DNA from: Pelobates cultripes
Lineage: Eukaryota; Chordata; Amphibia; Anura; Pelobatidae
Length of the DNA stretch: 64,000 nucleotides
Assembly (NCBI GenBank): GCA_933207985.1
Contig: OW240912.1
Location: forward strand, 368,181,918-368,245,917
Reading direction: 5' to 3'
Shown here: piece by piece, positions 22,471-35,229 of the stretch
Numbering within the stretch: position 1 is the first letter of the stretch
Layout of the letters: every line of letters starts with the position of its first letter
Made by a program: the position numbers and the translations under genes
The notes under the pieces: model-generated
Told to the model about the DNA's origin: nothing
What the model saw: only the letters and a program-made list of their open reading frames with translations
The model's database searches: none

Positions 22471-24234
22471 CTATTCATTGTGACTTTATGTAATAAAACT
22501 GGTGGATTTTACTTCAATTTGCTGGCTTTTCCCACTGGTTGTAGATATGTCTGTTCGTGAAGGCATGAAACTACTATATCTTTATGCTTTTTAATTGAAC
22601 TATTAATTATAACTTCCATTATTGTAATTTGTATTCTCTGTTTTCTTTTGTTTAACAATGTACCTAGAAGAAAGTCAATTAGCAGCAGATACTTTACCTA
22701 TTCAAGCCTCTTGACCTCAGGCTTTATACAGGGCAGGTTAAACCCTTTAGATAAAATGTATATCATTAAATTAAGTATATAACTTGTATTACCAAGACAT
22801 ACCTAAATATGATTAAAGACTGCATATACTTTTATACTACTTAATATGTTATATACTTTGTTCTGCCACTTTGTGCTACAATGTAATTACATGACCCACC
22901 ACTGTGACATGTTAAAAGAGCTAAACTGACTATCGCTGGAATCCTGATGCACCCTTCATCTTTCCAGCCTTGTGCATAAGAGCTTTTCTGGAAAACTTCC
23001 ACCCTACCTGAGTAGAATGCTCTTCCGAGCTGTTCCAAACTCCCATAACCTCCGATCCAGTACCAGTATTTTATTAAGTATACAGCAATGCAATGTGTAT
23101 ATACTGATTTGCCGTAGTTGGGTCCTTATTAATGTCAAGACAGGTAAGTACCTTAACATGCAAAACCCTAACACAGCTAAGAACAAACAGCAGGAATAGT
23201 TTTAGTCTTTAGAGTATCTGGACTTAATCGTAGCAAAAGACAGTACAAGCCAAGGTCAAGAGAAAGTTAAAGCAGGATAAATGAGATATCAAAGCCAAAG
23301 ATCAAGATCCTTGGACTAGCCAAGGTCAAAACCATAAATTCCAGGAGTAAGAAAGATACATACATACTATAGGGTTCAGGATGACCACAACAGGACACCT
23401 AGCTGTAGGCAGAAAGGGTTTAAACACCCAAAGCTAGATTTCTATTAGATTTCCAAATGGTATGCGAGAAACATGGAGCATTCCATAGAATCTATTCAAG
23501 TCGCATCAATAATAGGGAAGATACAATTTTTCAAGATGATCCATGCAAGTGCTTCAGGTCATGTCAGTAATTGACGTTGAAATGATGTGACCCTTTGTCA
23601 GTGTAAGTGTTTGGGCATACAATGCAGGATCAAAATTAATGTCAGAATGACGTGTGCTGCTGCTTTGTAGGAAGAATGTCATGGGAAGCATGACAATTTC
23701 CCATATCATCTTTCAAGCATTTAAAGTATTTTGTGTGTGTAGTGTCAGGATTTAATACAGAGAAATTGTAAGAAAGGAGAGGAGAGGGGAGAGACAAATC
23801 TTAATTTTATACATTCTTAGAGAAAAAAGTGAAAGGTTTATGGAACAGAAACTTATCTATCTCCTAAATGCCTATAAACATACTCAAAGAGAACTCAAAA
23901 TAGGATATGGCACAATTTTGGCGGCAGTTTACAACACATTTTTACGCACACACTGTGTGCCATGTTTTTGTATGTTTTTGTTGTTTCCAAAATTCACTAA
24001 TTTGAGAAATGTCTTGTATATGCATCATAATGTTTAACCATTGTATGCAAAAAAAAAAAGAGCTAATGCAGAAAAGGAAACATTATTCAAAGTGCTCGGA
24101 AAAGTGTCTAGCTTTTAGCCTTTTACCTCTGTTCATATTTCTTAAATTATTCTAAAAGTTATCAGAAATTGTAAAATTGTTGATTTTTTTTCCTGTCTAA
24201 ATTATGCCATTATTTGTAGCATTATTATTGTGAT
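22471..24234. other. Intron, nothing recognised
   Basis: About 1.8 kb of AT-rich sequence. No exon, RNA gene or clear repeat is seen. Confidence 0.45.
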
Positions 24235-24480
24235 TGTTTTTATTGAAAATTGGTCTCTGAGGAAACGCGTAAGACCAAAATTGCTTTTTAATCACTACTT
24301 TTAAATGTGATCAATAAATCTTTTTTTCTACTGATCCACCTGTTGGAGTCCTGTATGGTTCCTGAAACTGGGTGACACATGATCCTGAGAGGGAGATACC
24401 AGCCCCCAAATATTAGGGGAGGCACCATAAGAGCGCCTTTAACTTCAAATCCCTTGAGTGCAATCTTTAGCAGGGGTTAT
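24235..24480 (+). mobile_element. Possible Penelope-like 3' remnant
   Basis: TTGGTCTCTGAGGAAACGCG followed by TAAGACCAA forms a short stem around CTGAGGAAACGCGT. It looks like the 41312-41352 hammerhead-like motif with its middle hairpin deleted. Downstream AATAAATC and CTGTTGGAGTCCTG match the layout of the 41.4 kb element. No coding remains. Confidence 0.35.
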
Positions 24481-25960
24481 TATATATTTATCAACTGTAT
24501 TATGCTATGTTCTGATTTATTATATTTTACGTTCAACAGCTGTATCCCACGTATATTATACTAATCGGCTTGTTTAAATGTAACACTACTTGGGAGGTGT
24601 TCTGTGGGAAGCTGTTCTCTGTTTTATTGATAAGTATATATTATTGATCTTTTTTGTGTTTTGTTATATTATATTAGTAGAAATATGATGTTACTGTATA
24701 AAAAAAAATGGTTAGGTCAAAAAAGTAATAAATGAAAAAGTAATAAATAGTTCCAAAACTCCAAAAAAGTGCCAAACTGTCCTGTTCTATTCCTGCCAAC
24801 AGGTACTTCAGATTAGATGCCCCCACAGTACTTCTTCTCTAAAACTATTATTATTTCCAATCTACTGTCCAAAATGTGTTTACCCATGTTTAAATGGATA
24901 TCCTTATTATAATTTTTATTAATTTATTTTGGGGGAAATTTTTTTAAAGTCAACAATATTTTTCTATTTTGTTGCACGATAGAAGGTTTTAAGAGCTCCT
25001 GTAGTCTGTTAAATTGGTTTTCACTTAAACTAATTGCTTACTTCTGGCTATGTCACATTTTCTTATATCTTAGTGAAGATTTTTTCAGAATCATTTAAGC
25101 AACTTTTCAGTTCAGTGAGTTGGGAGTTTTCCCAAGGTGCTCTATAACACGACAATCAAAGCTAGCATGGCCATCAGCCTCATAAATATCTGGGGGAAAT
25201 TGATTCTGTTTTCTTAATTAGAACAATCATGTTTTCCAGGTTTTCTGTTTACACAAAGAAAGCTATGTACAGAAGGGACACAATTAACTTTTGTGCTTTA
25301 AAATTGATAGCTCGGCACACATTCAATAGACTTGCGGAGGTTTAAAAACCAAGTAGCTGTGAAGATTATACACCCTTAAAAATACACCGAATGGTTTCAA
25401 ATTAAACATAATTAAACTAAATTTGGGTGGGTGCATCCATTAAGACTGCATTTACCTGTTATTAAATTGCTGGCAAAAACACACTGTGTTGAAAACAGCA
25501 AATGAGAAAGAATTAAAATTGAATTAATTTTTCAAAGTTAAATTTCATGGCTATAAAATTACTTACTAGAAAGATAGATCTTATTTTTCCAAAGACAAGG
25601 TATTGTGATGAGAACATCTTGCAAATTTTAAAAGAATGCTATAGTCATACTCCAGTTACCAACTCAACTTAAGTCTCATATTCATGCAGTGCGAGAATTT
25701 TGCAGCATTTTGCTGGGGAAACGCTACCCCTTAGCAACACCCCCTTTTTTCACAAAGCAACGTCCTTATTAGATATATTCTGTGTACATACTCAGGTCCA
25801 CTAAGGTTCAGTAAAAGTAAAACTCACATTTGCCTGCCTCCCCCCCACCCCCCACCGGCCATGGAAACCCCCAACAGCGATGTCAAATTATACAAAGTTC
25901 CCAGATGGTAAAATCCACTTTAACTAATCTGAAGCTGTTATGGGGGTGAGAGTGTTCCAT
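24481..25960. other. Intron, nothing recognised
   Basis: AT-rich, with one short CCCCCCCACCCCCCACC tract near 25840. No gene is seen. Confidence 0.45.
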
Positions 25961-27420
25961 TAATATGATAAAATAATATAACTGCATCCTACTGCAACAT
26001 AAAAGCTCAATCAGCTCCAAATATCAAGAGGTAAACTATAAACTACTCTCACAATGGTACCATACCCCAGCTCTACTCCTCAGGATATTCCTATCGGTAC
26101 CTAACACTTGTTGGAGGTGCAGGACAGGGATAGGGACCACACGACACATCTGGTGGGACTGCAATAGGATATCACCATACTGGAATGAGATTAAAAACAT
26201 AACGGAGGAGATCCTAGGAGAAACACTGGACTTTGATATAGCGAATGTACTACTACACTCGACGAGACTGCCCATCTCACGATTCCAAAAATCGATGCTG
26301 CGACACTTAATCAATGCGGCCAAATCCTTAGTGCCGGCCCTCTGGAAGCAGCCTAACTCACCTATGATCGCTCAATGGCTGCTGAGGGTAGAGGAAATCC
26401 ACACCACAGAAGCGAAACAAGCGGAACTATTGAACCACGGGGACAAACATGCAGAGCGATGGCGCCCGTGGTATGTGTACATAGCAGGCACCAGACAGGG
26501 CATGGGGGGAGGTGATGCCGAGGCTGGCGGGGGGACCACGTGCATCGGTCTACCACCCCAACTGTATAGGGCTTTATCTTCCCTCTGCCTTGGTCCACTA
26601 CACCTCTTAACCTTACCAAACTATCCTATCACGCCCTCAGGCCATCCTTACTCTCTCCCTGACCCAGACTGATCGCTTCCCCCCCATATTACTTACGCTA
26701 CTGCTCATGGCACAGTGAAAAGAACATAGCACAAAACAACTGGAAACACAACACGAACAACGAGACACGGGGGAAACCCCCCAGGGTAGACCACGTTGCA
26801 ATGACGACGCATACTAAGACCCCCCCAATACTATCAATAACCTCAACACTACAATCTACATTCGCCTTCCAAGACCACCGATCAGTGTCACAGTGCAGAT
26901 TATAGCAAAGCCACAACACAGAAGGCAGACCCACGTATAAACACCGAACAAACTAACTCACATAGGACACTAGGCACATGTTCCCCACGACACTGGATAC
27001 ACAGACTAGAGACTCGTAAGGGTCCACATTAGCAAACTTGACCAGGGGAAGGGGGAACACCTATCCACACTTACCAGCACTCAAAAGCATATGAACGTAG
27101 AAATATGATCTGTGATCGCTCAACATATAGCTCCAGGAAAGATCACAAAAAAAAAAGAAATTTTGGAAAATATAACTAGGTAAAGGAACAACGCGACAAC
27201 AAAAAGTTATACATAAACATACCGAGGCCCCACTCTGCTTTGTGACCTTGGAAACCCTTTAAGTTAATGTACAAAGTTAAGAATTACCTAAATACATGAC
27301 ATCTGTATTTCTCAATAATGAGTGTATCATTTATAGGGCCTGCGTGCCCACCACTGTATTTCATTCTGTTTTTCCCATGCCTTGAAACAATAAAAACGAG
27401 ATTTACAAAAAATAATAATA
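25961..27420 (+). mobile_element. 5'-truncated LINE (L1/Tx1 type)
   Basis: Only the C-terminal coding region (about 25975-26672) and a roughly 740 bp 3' part remain. A polyadenylation signal lies in GAAACAATAAAAACGAGATT near 27388 and is followed by an A-rich tail (AAAAAATAATAATA) near 27406. Loss of the 5' end is the usual result of incomplete reverse transcription. It is a different subfamily from the 30.2-35 kb LINE. Confidence 0.75.
25975..26672 (+). pseudogene. LINE ORF2 C-terminal fragment
   Basis: Read through, the region gives NYKLLSQWYHTPALLL, then CWRCRTGIGTTRHIWWDC and YWNEIKNITEEILG. A frame on to 26672 continues with MLRHLINAAKSLVPALW and AERWRPW. The Cys-x2-Cys, His-x4-Cys pattern with HIWW is the C-terminal zinc knuckle of L1/Tx1-type ORF2 proteins. 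The endonuclease and reverse transcriptase domains are absent. Frame is kept from about 25975 to the stop at 26672, so it is truncated more than decayed. Confidence 0.8.
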
Positions 27421-28555
27421 GAATTGCCTGTAATAATGTTCAGAAATATAAAAAATAAAATAAAAATGCAAGCATTATACAATGCAATGTACTGGCCAGC
27501 CGAACAATTTTCAAGAACCCACATGTTGAGCTGACTTCAGCGTTTATCTAAAACAACATGACACCTATTCAGGTATTTTGGCAAATTTCCAGTCATCACT
27601 GTTAATGAGACTTAGGCTTGTAAGGGCAACTAAGGTAGAACCAGATATAGAATTACTGGATTTTACAGTGACAGCTAACATGACATCATCTACACACATA
27701 AACCGTTAATAACATATGATGACATGTCCATTCCACAATGCACACTGCACACAAAAAAACAATGATTTTTTTTCTTATTTCAACAGAAGACAAAAATCTA
27801 ATTTTAAAAGTGACAAAATAGGCTCCCCCCACCCCCATTCAATGTTTAATTTTATCTTGTTTTGTTTTTCACTATCTATTTTATATGTGTGGGCATATAA
27901 TGTAAAACAGAATAGTATGTAGTGGTCATAAGCGCATAAAATTATCTGCTTTGTGCAGGATGTTAGATATTCACCATACTGTTGCTTAAGTATAATGATT
28001 TACATTCTACTATCATATAGGAAGAAGAACTGCTAAGAGACGTGTTACAGATCCAGCTTATCTGATTCAGACTGCTAGTTATGCCGATCTATGTTATAGG
28101 TGCATCACTCTTTGTGGAATACTTTTAGTAGTGTAGTAGTTAATGTTAATTGCAATTCTTGTGTTAACCATAGATGTTCACTCACCCATACTGCTGCACC
28201 CCAGACTTTTCTTGGTTTAATGACTCCAAAATAATGGAACATTGTATTTGTCAGGATGGTTAGGGAGTCCTAGCACACAAATCTAGGTTAGCTCAGGAAA
28301 AAACATAGCACATTACTGTTTCTTAGACGTGTCCAGGTTTAACATAAGAGACATGAACAAGATAGGCCAAAGGACAGACCTAGATCAAGAGATACAGAAA
28401 GACACCTCCATATTTGGAGAGATCGGAATAGTCAGAGGACATGCCACAGTCAAACACTAAAATGCACTCTCTTCCTATTAGAAACCCTGGTAGGGCACAA
28501 ATCTCATGTTAGACTGAGAATATATAGACATGTATGTGTCTTTTGAGCAATGCCA
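27421..28555. other. Intron, nothing recognised
   Basis: AT-rich intron. No coding exon or known repeat is recognised. Confidence 0.45.
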
Positions 28556-28635
28556 AAATGTTAGAACCTCCAACCCCCAATGGTTGAACAAATTCTATAG
28601 ATGATGCATTAACCCACTGAGCTATCTCTCTGGTT
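28556..28635 (-). mobile_element. tRNA-derived SINE head
   Basis: On the minus strand the sequence carries GATAGCTCAGTGGGTTAATG. Its TAGCTCAGTGG (28614-28624) is a perfect RNA polymerase III A box. About 46 bases downstream lies GGTTCTAAC (28560-28568), a degenerate B box. The acceptor-stem complementarity of a functional tRNA is not obvious, so this is a SINE or tRNA fossil and not a tRNA gene. The 3' extent is unclear. Confidence 0.5.
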
Positions 28636-28639
28636 TATG

Positions 28640-30236
28640 TGCAGGAACTTCTTATTTCTTGCTATGATCCTCTGATTGCGATCACAAATATTTAACTTCA
28701 CCACAAACTAGTTGTGTGTGCTGAAAGACTTTATGTTACATTTTATTCTACTTCCTCTTTCTACTTAAATCTGAGGACAAATAGGGGCTTCTTCTTTAAT
28801 TAGCCCTGGGCTATTGGTTGACAAAATCAAAAACTGACAGGCCACGGAATTGAGCCTTCTTGGGATTTGCTATCTACCCTAATGACTGCTCTCTTTCTTA
28901 AAATAGAAGATATACTGTGTTAATATAACACACAGTCTTATCTTACTATGAATGTCTAATGTATTTATTTCGGTTGGATAAACACTTTACATGATAGAAT
29001 AGAAGATGGGACATTAAAGGGTGATAGTCAAGTGAGCAGCAATGCAAATAAGGAGATGATATGTCAAAAGGTAAAATTTATTTATTTATAAATATTTTTA
29101 CAAGGAAGGATACATTGAGATTTTTTTCATTTTCAAATACGTCCTACAATACATAAAATGTAGTCTGGAGGTTGAAAGATTGAAGCAGGCAGCAACATAG
29201 GATGGATAAAAAGATCAAGAGATACATTACAAGATCAGACTCAGAGGCCAAAGTCATACGCTAGTATGGCATGAGTCAATGCTCAGGATGGAGTGCACTA
29301 GAAAAGGCATCTATTCTATTCACTATTCTAATCACCACCACAGACAACAATGCACAGTCTGCAAAGAGAGAAATCATTACATTGTACCATAGTTACTAGA
29401 AATGCTCTGGCTGTAGTAGTGATGGTGCCTGGAGTGTTCTGTTAAAGAGTATAATATGTGCATGTGACATGCATCAAATAAGGTTTCTGTTGTTTCTACA
29501 CAACTTCTTAAGCAATCTAGAGATTGTAACAAAGACTGTTGAGCTATAAAATCTCATTTGAGACATTGGAAATATATACACATACCAGATAAGTGTGAAT
29601 GATGGGTTACAGCAGATGTTAATCTAGATGTTATGTAACTAGATATCCCTATAAACACTTCCAATCTGAAATATTTTCAACTGATACTTTTAAAGGGAAT
29701 CACAAATATACTGGAAAAAAATTAGCAAATAAGTGCTAACATGTAGAATCTGCAAGAACTTGATACACCAGCGCAAATTGAAGCAGCTGCACAGGGTATA
29801 GAGCACTTACGAACACATATACCCAGAATTGTGCAGCTTATCTACTACCAAATAAAAAGTATAAATCCCTACCCAAACATGCTGCACTTATATTGACTCC
29901 AACAGTATCGACTTTGCGACTATAGGATTCAAGGCAAAAAATAATTGACAGGTCATTATTTACCATTGAATCTCATTGAATTTGTTTGTGTGTTTGCACT
30001 GTCAGTAGCTGTTAATGTCAGTGTTTGTGTTCAGCCTCATTGCCGGTGTACGTCATTGCTTCTGTATGTGTGCAACATCATTCTAGGAAGTGTATCTCTC
30101 TCTTTATTGTCATTATGTGTGCATGCCAACATTTCTCTGTGCATGCCCTTTCAGTATGTGTCAGTGTTTCTCCGTGTATGCAGTGTCAATATGTCTGCAT
30201 GTAAGTGTTTCTCTGTGTGTTCTCTCTCAGTATGTG
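28640..30236. other. Intron with small repeats
   Basis: Mostly unrecognised. A dispersed repeat copy lies at 29072-29160. From about 29980 to 30236 there is a TGTGT/TCAGTATGTGT-type low-complexity tract in which the LINE tail ends. Confidence 0.45.
29072..29160 (+). repeat. Dispersed repeat fragment (GGAAGGATACATTGAGAT family)
   Basis: AAATTTATTTATTTATAAAT followed by ACAAGGAAGGATACATTGAG. Inverted counterpart of 16296-16406. Confidence 0.65.
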
Positions 30237-30264
30237 TTTTTTTTTTTTTTTATGTATATACTTT

Positions 30265-30270
30265 TTTATT
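30265..30270 (-). promoter_or_regulatory. LINE polyadenylation signal AATAAA
   Basis: Minus-strand AATAAA about 14 bases ahead of a 15-base A tract (30251-30237), as expected for the 3' end of a retrotransposed LINE. Confidence 0.75.
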
Positions 30271-30539
30271 GAGAAAATTTTTTTTTAAAATTTTTCAAAC
30301 AATTTAACAAACATATTTGACAACGACAATTATATGAATAAATATACAAACAAGACAATACAGTACAAGGACAACATACATACAATATGTGATTTAATAT
30401 ATAACTCGTCTAGGAAAGATATCAGTTTAACCTTACAGTAGATAGAGGAGTTATAGCTTTAAACTATCTTTTATCTTTTGAATCCATTGCACATAGTAAT
30501 GAGTAGAATTAAGGTTATTTATAAATATGCAACTCCTTT

Positions 30540-30897
30540 CTCTATTTCCCTTTTTTTTTTTCCTTTTCCCCTTCCTTTCTCCCTTCCTTTTTTTCTTTTC
30601 CCCTCCCCTCCTTCCTTTCTTTCCCTTTCCCTTTTCTCTTCCCTTCTTTTTTGTCTATTTAATCTTTATTGAAAAAGAGGTTTTTCTTTCTTTCATTCTC
30701 TTACTCTTTTCTTCTCTTTTCCTTTTCCTTTCCTTTTCCCCTTTCTTTCTCTCTTCTTTCTTCCCTTTCCGCTTTTCCTTTCCCCTTCCCTTCTTTTCTC
30801 TCTCTCTTCCCTTCCCCTCTTTTACATTGTTTCCCTTTCTCTTTTTCCTTTTTCCTTTTCTTTCCCTTTCCCCTTCCTTTTTTTTTACAAACAAAAA
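30540..30897. repeat. Polypyrimidine/polypurine tract
   Basis: About 350 bp of almost pure C/T on plus (CTTTCCCTTTTCC-type). It lies in the 3' UTR of the LINE, where it is polypurine in the sense direction. Open frames across it (Phe/Leu/Ser/Pro-rich or Lys/Arg/Glu-rich) are not genes. Confidence 0.9.
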
Positions 30898-31144
30898 GGG
30901 ATTCACATACATTGTTACAAGATTAAACCATCAGACATTAGACAATAAACACAAAAAAAAAAAAAACGCTGCTCTTTGCCGAGAGTTAGTCGCATATTGC
31001 TTCTAGGAACCTGGAACCATAATTTTTGACATAAATTTTTTTCCTTAGCAAACAGGCTCCTCAGACCCGTGACTAATTTAGTAATTTATGCACAGGAACC
31101 ACTACCCTATCTACATTTCCAAGACGTAAAAACCTTAGTGTATA

Positions 31145-34100
31145 TTAAGTCACATTACTTCTTCCTAATTTCACAATCCATTTCTGCCATTGATCAATTC
31201 GTGGATTGTAATAATTATTTTGTCTCAATATCCCTATTTCCATTTTACAATTATTCGAGACCTGATGTTTTATCATCTCCCATGACGGGGAATCTGAGAT
31301 TTTCCAAAATCTTGCGAGAGTAGCTTTAGTTTCTACAAGAATATGGATAATTATTTCTTTTTTATCCTTTGGAATTGTAGGCCATCCCATATGTAATATC
31401 ATAGAACTACAAGTAAAATCAAGATCCACTTCTATTTCTTCCCTGCAGAATTTCGCTACCTTTTGCCATAACTGAACTATAATCGGACATGACCACCATA
31501 TATGCACATAGTCTGCTGTAAGTGAAGCACAACGCCAGCAGTGAAATTGGTTACTTGAATATATTTTTGCTAATTTAGCTGGTACATAGTGCCATCTGTT
31601 TATAATCTTATAGTGACTTTCCGATAGATTTAAACAATGTGAAGCTTTCATTACTGCATTGTTAGCCTCAAGCCATTCACTTCTCGTGATGCTAATTTGT
31701 ATATCTTTTTCCCAAGCTTTTTTAGCTGGGAATTCCGGGAGTGGCTTATACTTACTGCAGATATTAGAGCATTTAGATACTAAATTTTTACTATGTGTAA
31801 TATTTAATAAATTTATGAACAACTGTAATTCCTCAGAGATCTCCACTATTCTGTGTCTCATTAAGAAATATTTTATCCTTAAGTACGTGAAGCTTTCTCT
31901 ATAGGAAAGAGAAAAAGCCTGTTTAATCTCTTCAAAAGGTATAATCTGTTGTTGTTGAAATAATTGACTTATTCTATTAATGCCTTTATTTAACCATGGC
32001 TCCAGATTAAGGTCCTTAATATTAATGGACAGAACCTGCATGGGGAGGTCAATAATAATTTTGTCTGTAATTTTGAGTCTTTTTTTCCAGATTCTCCATT
32101 GAACCAGTAAGTTATCTAGAATTAGGCCCATATCATCTCTCTCCTCTTTGTGTATATTCCAAAATAAAGCCATTAAGTCTGGAATTTCTGCTCTTTTAGC
32201 TTCAATCTTTGCCCATGATTCTCCCCTAGAGCTCTCTTTCATAGATGAAATAATATGTGCCAATGAGCAAGATTCATAAATATCTATAATGTTAGGAACT
32301 CCCATCCCTCTGAGTTTAGGTTTTAGGTTCAAGATTTTTTTGCTAACCCTAGGTTTTTTCCCCATCCATATATATTTGTCTAATGCTGATTGGATCATCA
32401 GGAGCCATGGATTCGGCATTTTCATTGGTATCATGCGGAATATATAACTCCATTTAGGGATCATATAAGCCTTTACGACATTGATTCTACCTGTCCATGA
32501 TATCTCTGCTGTTCTCATATCTTTCAATTGTTTATTAATTTGCATCAATAAAGGCATAACATTATATTCTAAAATCTTAGCTGGGTTAGTGGAAATCCTT
32601 ATACCCAAGTAAACAAAAAAAGTTTTTACCCATTCGAAAGTATATTTCGCTTTAATATATAATTTATCTTCCTTTTTAATATTTTTTGCGAGAATACTTG
32701 TCTTATCTACATTTAACTTGAAATTAGAATATTGACCAAATTCATGAATCAGCCTTATCAGTTCATCTATTGATGTTATAGGGTCTGTTATAGTAATTAA
32801 AATATCGTCAGCATAAAGTAGCGTTTTATATTCCTCTTGGCCTATTTTAATTCCTTTAATTTTGTCATTATTTCTAATGTCGCAAATCAGGGGTTCTATG
32901 TATAGTAGATATAACAATGGGGACAGGGGGCACCCCTGTCTTGTCCCATTCCTTATATTGAACCACTCGGAGATTATCCCCCTCCCAATTGTTCTAGCCT
33001 TTGGAGAACTGTATAAGGCCATAATTGCACTCAGAATCCAGCCTTCAAAGCCAAAAGCCTTCAAGGCCTCCCTAAGGAAGTCCCATCTGACCCTGTCAAA
33101 GGCCTTTTCAGCATCCAATGACAGGGCCAGCATTGGAATACCCGATTCATGAGCGTAGTCCAAAATATCAATCATTGTTCTTATACTATTATTTGATTGT
33201 CTATCCTTCAAAAAACCTACCTGATCCCCATGAATAATAAACGGGAGGACTCCTTGTAATCTATTCGCCAAGATACTTGCATAAATTTTTATATCAGAAT
33301 TTAATAGAGATATAGGACGATAATTCGCTACAAATTCCTTAAGTTTATCTGGCTTATGAATAGGAATTATGTTGGCGTATAATAGTTCATTAGGTATATC
33401 TTTTTCTCTAACTATATTATTAAAGAGATCTTTGAGGTGTAATGCTAAGACATCCTGGAATTGCTGATAAAATATATTTGGATAACCATCCGGCCCTGGT
33501 GTTTTATTTTTTTTTAAGGACTTGATTGCACTTATTATTTCAGTTTCTAAGAAGGGTTGATTAATAGAATTCAATTGTTCTCCTGATAATTTTTTTTAAT
33601 TTTTATTTTTAAAATATATTTCTGGATTATAAGAATGGCTAGGTAAATTATACAATTTTTGATAGAAGGAGTTAAATGCTTTGCCAATATTTTCAGGTGT
33701 TAATTGGATCCCTTCCTCTGTAATAATTTTATTAATTAACTTATTCAATTTCTCACCTTTAACTTTGTTTGTAAGTATTTTGTTTGCTCTATTTCCTTTA
33801 TAGTACCATTTTATTCTTAAATATTCCATCTTTTTTGAAGTTTGTAGAAATAGAATTTTATTAATTTTATTTTTTATTATTGTTATTTTCTCGCTTATCT
33901 CTATGTTTGGATTACTCTTATTAAAATGTGTTAATTTATAAAGAGATACATATAGTTCTGTTAAAGAGGCTTCTTTATGTTTTTTCTTAAGTGAACCTAA
34001 TTTAATAAGGTGTCCCCTCAAAACCGCCTTATATGTACACCAGACTATAGTGTCTGGTGTGCCTTTATTTTTATTCTCATCGAAAAAGCGATTTGTTAGA

Positions 34101-34990
34101 TCTTTTATTATATTAATATCCTGTTGCTCCCTTAGGAGTGATTCATTAAGTCTCCAATTATTCCTAATTTTAATATCTGGTGAAATAGCGAGATCAAGTA
34201 TTAATGGATTGTGGTCTGACCAAGTTACTTCATGAATCAAAACCTTTTTTACCCTATGTGGTACCTCAGGGGAACCTAAAAATAAATCCAATCTAGAGTA
34301 AGTACAATGTGCTTTAGAAAAACAAGTAAAATCTTTTTCTTGCGGATGATTAATCCTCCATAAATCTAATAATCCATACTCATTTATCAAAGACGAGAAT
34401 TGAGTTGATGATTTCTTTCCTCTTTTATCTTGGATAACCCCTAATAATGAGTTCCTGTCTAAAGTTCCGTCCAAGATACAATTGAAATCTCCTCCCAGAA
34501 TAATCTTGCCTTTTCTAATTTTTTCTAGTTTACACAAAATCATTTGTATAAACTGCACAGAGTTAGTATTAGGAGCATATATATTTACAATAGTAAATTC
34601 TTCTTCTTGTATTTTGCATATGACTAAAATGAACCTCCCATTTTTATCTATGTCTTGATAAGTAACTTGGATATCTAAATCCTCTGTTACTAAAAAAGCT
34701 ACTCCACATTTCTTTTTATCCTCCAATGAGGAACAGAGTTGAATTTTAAAGTTTTTTTGAATAAAACGTTTTATATCTCGTCTTAGCCAATGAGTTTCTT
34801 GTAATAATATAACTTTTGCGCCTTCCTTTTTAATATATTGAAAAACAGTGGCTCTTTTAATTGGGTTATTTAGTCCCTGTGCATTTACTGTCATAAACTT
34901 AACCATAGGCTCTCCATCTTTAACTCGCGACTGTAACCCTCGGCAAATAAGCATAAACCTAACAGAAAAAAAAAAAAACGCATACCACAT
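31145..34990 (-). pseudogene. LINE ORF2 (endonuclease-reverse transcriptase) with one stop
   Basis: The likely start is MVKFMTVNAQGLNNPIKR at 34906; the open frame extends further up without similarity. The first part (to 33599) is an APE-type endonuclease: NAQGLNN, LLQETHW, NIYAPN, GGDFNCILD, YSRLDLF and SDHNPL hold its metal-binding and catalytic residues. The second part (33574 down) is the reverse transcriptase: KTPGPDGY, NYRPISLLNSD, SLDAEKAFDRV, GTRQGCPLSPLL and LLYADDILI (the YADD active site). It ends in a zinc knuckle (CWRCASL, HIWWSCP). The two parts are in the same frame. One TAA codon (33596-33598) and seven sense codons separate them, so a single substitution broke a reading frame of about 1,250 codons, close to the usual ORF2 length. 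Confidence 0.92.
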
Positions 34991-35229
34991 TTACATTCAT
35001 ATAGCCTCAAGTACTTTAAGCATGAGGCATTCCATATCCACACAATTAAGACATAAATCCATCTCCACTCCCAATTAGTGGAAGACAGAAAATGCATCCC
35101 ACAACCCTGGGTTTGCATCCAAAACTCCACACTCAAATATGGAGTAAAATCGGGGGGGCATGAGGAAAACCCTCCTCTAGAGTGTCGCAGAATAAACATA
35201 TAAACCTTGCAACAGAGAGAGATAGAGAA

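Larger units (their letters stand above)
30237..34990 (-). mobile_element. Long LINE of the L1/Tx1 group
   Basis: It runs on the minus strand from a 5' side near or beyond 34990 to a poly(A) tail seen as T at 30237-30251. The polyadenylation signal AATAAA is at 30270-30265. ORF2 is almost complete (31145-34906). The 3' UTR contains a long polypurine tract (30540-30897 as pyrimidines on plus), a known trait of L1 3' ends. No ORF1 is seen upstream; sequence 35000-35672 is AT-rich and ends in an assembly gap, so the 5' end is unresolved. No target duplication could be fixed for the same reason. Confidence 0.88.
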
